Assembly: GCA_028023455.1 (NCBI GenBank)
Contig: JAQFVV010006428.1
Coordinates: 1,099,501-1,163,500 of the forward strand
Reading direction: 5' to 3'
Source of the DNA: Epiperipatus broadwayi
Taxonomy: Eukaryota > Onychophora > Udeonychophora > Euonychophora > Peripatidae
Length of the DNA: 64,000 bases
Shown here: positions 61,605-64,000 of the stretch, one piece after another
How positions within the stretch are numbered: position 1 is the first letter of the stretch
How the letters are laid out: the number at the start of each line of letters is the position of its first letter
Notes under the pieces: generated by a model
Seen by the model: only the letters and a program-made list of their open reading frames with translations
Told to the model about the DNA's origin: nothing
Database searches by the model: none
Position numbers and translations under genes: made by a program

Positions 61605-64000
61605 GGGATAATCCTAGATAATGATTTGTATTGTTTTTCTTATAGCATTTATCATAAAAAAATAAACAAAAGAATAATAATAAAATAAGCTTGTTTAGAA
61701 ATATTTGCTCTTTATTACATATTGGTAATTACAAGTTATATAAGTCATGTGATTTATCACTTGGTTTTATTACTATTATAATTTGGTGTATTGAAGCTTT
61801 TGCAGTATTAAATTGCTAAGGCTATTAATATATTGAGTATATGAGTTTAGTTCAGGCCCACATAGCTATCTCAGTTGGAGAGTGAATTTAAAGACATTAG
61901 ATGTCTGAAAGTTTCAGATCTTCTTAATAATTAAATAATAGATAAATGCTTGGTTAGAATTGATATTTTTGAATCTGATGTGCTAGCTCCTAATTGATGA
62001 GAGCCATAACTCAAAACTGGGATAGGGACAATCGTAGATAAAGATTTGTATGCTTTCTCTTATAGATTAATCATAAAAAATAAATAAATAAAAAAAGAGC
62101 TTCATTTGAAATATTTGCTCTTTATTATATATATAAGAGATCATTTCACACATGCATGCACTCACATACTTTTCTATTTTTTACTTTTAAATGTGTATGA
62201 CTCATATTATTTAAGAAATTGCCAATAATTCAAATAGCTCAATAATTTAGCTAAAAAAATTAGATGCACACATTTTATATAAGTCAAGTACAAATAGGTA
62301 AGAATGATTTTAAAACATTCAAGGCATTATTAATTATTAATAAAACTAGACACTGTAAAAACAATCTAACTCATTTTAAGTTATGAATTTTTAAAAATAT
62401 TCAAATTAAACTAATGTCAATTGTAAATAACAATTGCAATGGCAGTGAATTTGGTTGGGGGAGGGGATTTGTTTAAATTTTTTGAAACAACATTCTTTAA
62501 AACTACAAAGGAAAAAAATAGTGTCAGAAAGACACACATAGGGTTTGAAAATATGAATATTATTAGTATAATGAAGAAATATATTAATTCATGTAAGATA
62601 TATAAAAATTATGCAATAAATGAGTTTAGAAATAATAAATTACACCCTTATATCACTAGCTTATTGGTAATGTCTAAATAACAGTTTAGTAAAATAGTTT
62701 TACCTTAAGACCAGAGCATAATAGATCTAGTGCCATTACTTTCCTGAAAAGTGAAATTAAATTGACTTTTACAAATGTTTAAATATGTAGACATGTAAAA
62801 AATATTTGCTGTAGCTTCGTTCTTGGTTGCATTGAAAGGGTATTGGGGTTTGTCTTGTAAATGCTTCATTAGCAGAGAGGAGTGCATTTCTTCTAAAGTC
62901 TCATCAATGGTAGTAGTTGGCTTTTCTTGTTGGTTAGTCACCTGATAAGGTTCATTTTCTGATGCTTTTTCAACACATACTTTCAAACATTGTCACTGGA
63001 AAAAGTTGTGAATTCATCCCATATCAGGAAAGTAAAATGCATAGAGAATCACGTTTGAAGTTAGAATGTAAGACTGACTGGAACAAAATGCAAAGTATAG
63101 TGGAGAGAGCAAAATACAAATCAGAGTAGAGTAGAAAAAAAAGAGAAATAATATAATTTTCCACTGACCTTTTTATACACTGAAAGTTAATAGATTAACT
63201 CACTCAAGAATTTCAAAAATTTCTCAATGCTGATTACATTTTTTTAACCCCAGATAAGCCAGCAATATTTAATTAATGGATTTATCAATTTTTTAATTAC
63301 TTCAATCTAAACTTTTTTTTAGATAACAATACTTTAAAATAAAAAGCAATGCTTAATAAAAGAAAACAAATAATGAAAGCTTTAAAAATGAATTAATTAG
63401 AAATTGATAATAATTTTAAGATTAGGTATTGTTTTTTATAATATAACTTTTTTTACACAATTGATAACTAATTCCAGTTACAAAGTACACATTATAAAAT
63501 ACTTTTTATAACTAAACAAACTCAAACAATACTGTAAACACAAATTTATTAATATATATATCATACTACATTTAAAACTGAAATTAAACTTATTTTAGGC
63601 TAACATAACATTTTGCATTTTAATTAAATATTTGGATGGTGAAGCCACATCTCACTATATATATATAAATGTATTACATTTTGATACTCTGCCATTCTAA
63701 ATATTAATGTAAAAAATACTAAACAAAGTTTAATTATCCTTACTGTCAGAGTTGGAGGTTCAAGCCACACACTGGACACCAAAAATTTACAAAAAATAGA
63801 TGGTATTCCCATGTCATTGTCAGACTCAGCATAGTTCATTTATTAATATAACTTAGACACATACCACCAAACATTAAGCACCAAAAAATAAATGAACACA
63901 CCCACATATATATGATAATATTTAATATTTTATTTAATATAATCATTACACAATTCCTATTTGTAATGCTGGGCTAAATCATGGAGAACATAAGTTACTC

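Larger units (their letters stand above)
61190..62130. mobile_element. Family-2 PLE-LTR-like repeats in facing orientation
   Basis: A minus copy (about 61190-61530) is followed by plus copies (about 61530-61890 and 61890-62130), making an imperfect inverted repeat centred near 61530. Landmarks are ACCAATATGTAATAAAGAGC, AAATATTTCTAAA and TATAAGAGAAAGCATT with complements. Two usable hammerhead cores lie in it; a third near 61990 reads UUGAUGA. Confidence 0.7.
53684..64000 (+). other. Probable intron 4 of P4HA gene B (open at window end)
   Basis: No further P4HA exon could be recognised in this 10.3 kb, so it is most simply intron 4, at least in part. It contains a family-3 hammerhead repeat (54895-55365), a foldback (56550-56767), family-2 repeats (57700-58190, 61190-62130) and less AT-rich patches at about 58.4-58.7 and 60.2-60.5 kb that I could not identify. 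Frames at 56141-56335 (+), 62439-62681 (+) and 62705-62986 (-) have no recognisable homology. Confidence 0.55.

Overview
This window looks like strongly AT-rich metazoan nuclear DNA. Coding exons are short, are bounded by GT/AG sites, and lie in very large introns packed with retroelement debris. There are no operons, no ribosome binding sites and no long open frames. The species cannot be named from this sequence. A tandem same-strand pair of prolyl 4-hydroxylase alpha genes and a TATA/TCAGT promoter-like pair would fit an arthropod. The Penelope-like elements and tRNA-derived SINE would also fit other invertebrates such as molluscs.

Two collagen-type prolyl 4-hydroxylase alpha-subunit (P4HA) genes lie head to tail on the + strand. 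Gene A contributes only its last two exons (6788-6884 and 11366-11442). They encode the end of the catalytic 2-oxoglutarate/Fe(II) dioxygenase domain, with the distal iron-ligand His, the 2-oxoglutarate-binding Lys and the family C-terminus. Gene B begins about 16 kb downstream and contributes its first four coding exons (27504-27667, 32604-32755, 46372-46533, 53523-53683). They encode the signal peptide, the P4H N-terminal domain and the start of the peptide-substrate-binding TPR domain. Splice phases join cleanly (2, 1, 1, then 0). The catalytic exons of gene B should lie to the right of the window, and the upstream exons of gene A are outside it or unrecognised.

The rest is introns and intergenic DNA. 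It holds Penelope-like element (PLE) fragments (3.1-5.1 kb; 16.3-16.8 kb; a head-to-head pair at 21.9-23.7 kb), two decayed LINEs (13.7-15.1 kb +, 24.0-26.5 kb -), three tRNA-like SINE copies, several short TIR/foldback elements, and several families of PLE-LTR-like repeats.

The most interesting signal is that these repeat families carry hammerhead-ribozyme cores: a CUGANGA box, stem II, a GAAA box, a very short palindromic stem III, a UH cleavage site, and a closing stem I. The best copies (45770-45830 + and 55181-55220 +) are sense-oriented within gene B: one is in intron 2, about 0.5 kb before exon 3, and the other is downstream of exon 4. The opposite-strand copy at 4262-4322 is also intact. 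PLE hammerheads are a known phenomenon. What merits checking is the number of distinct families here, their inverted arrangement and the intronic sense copies.
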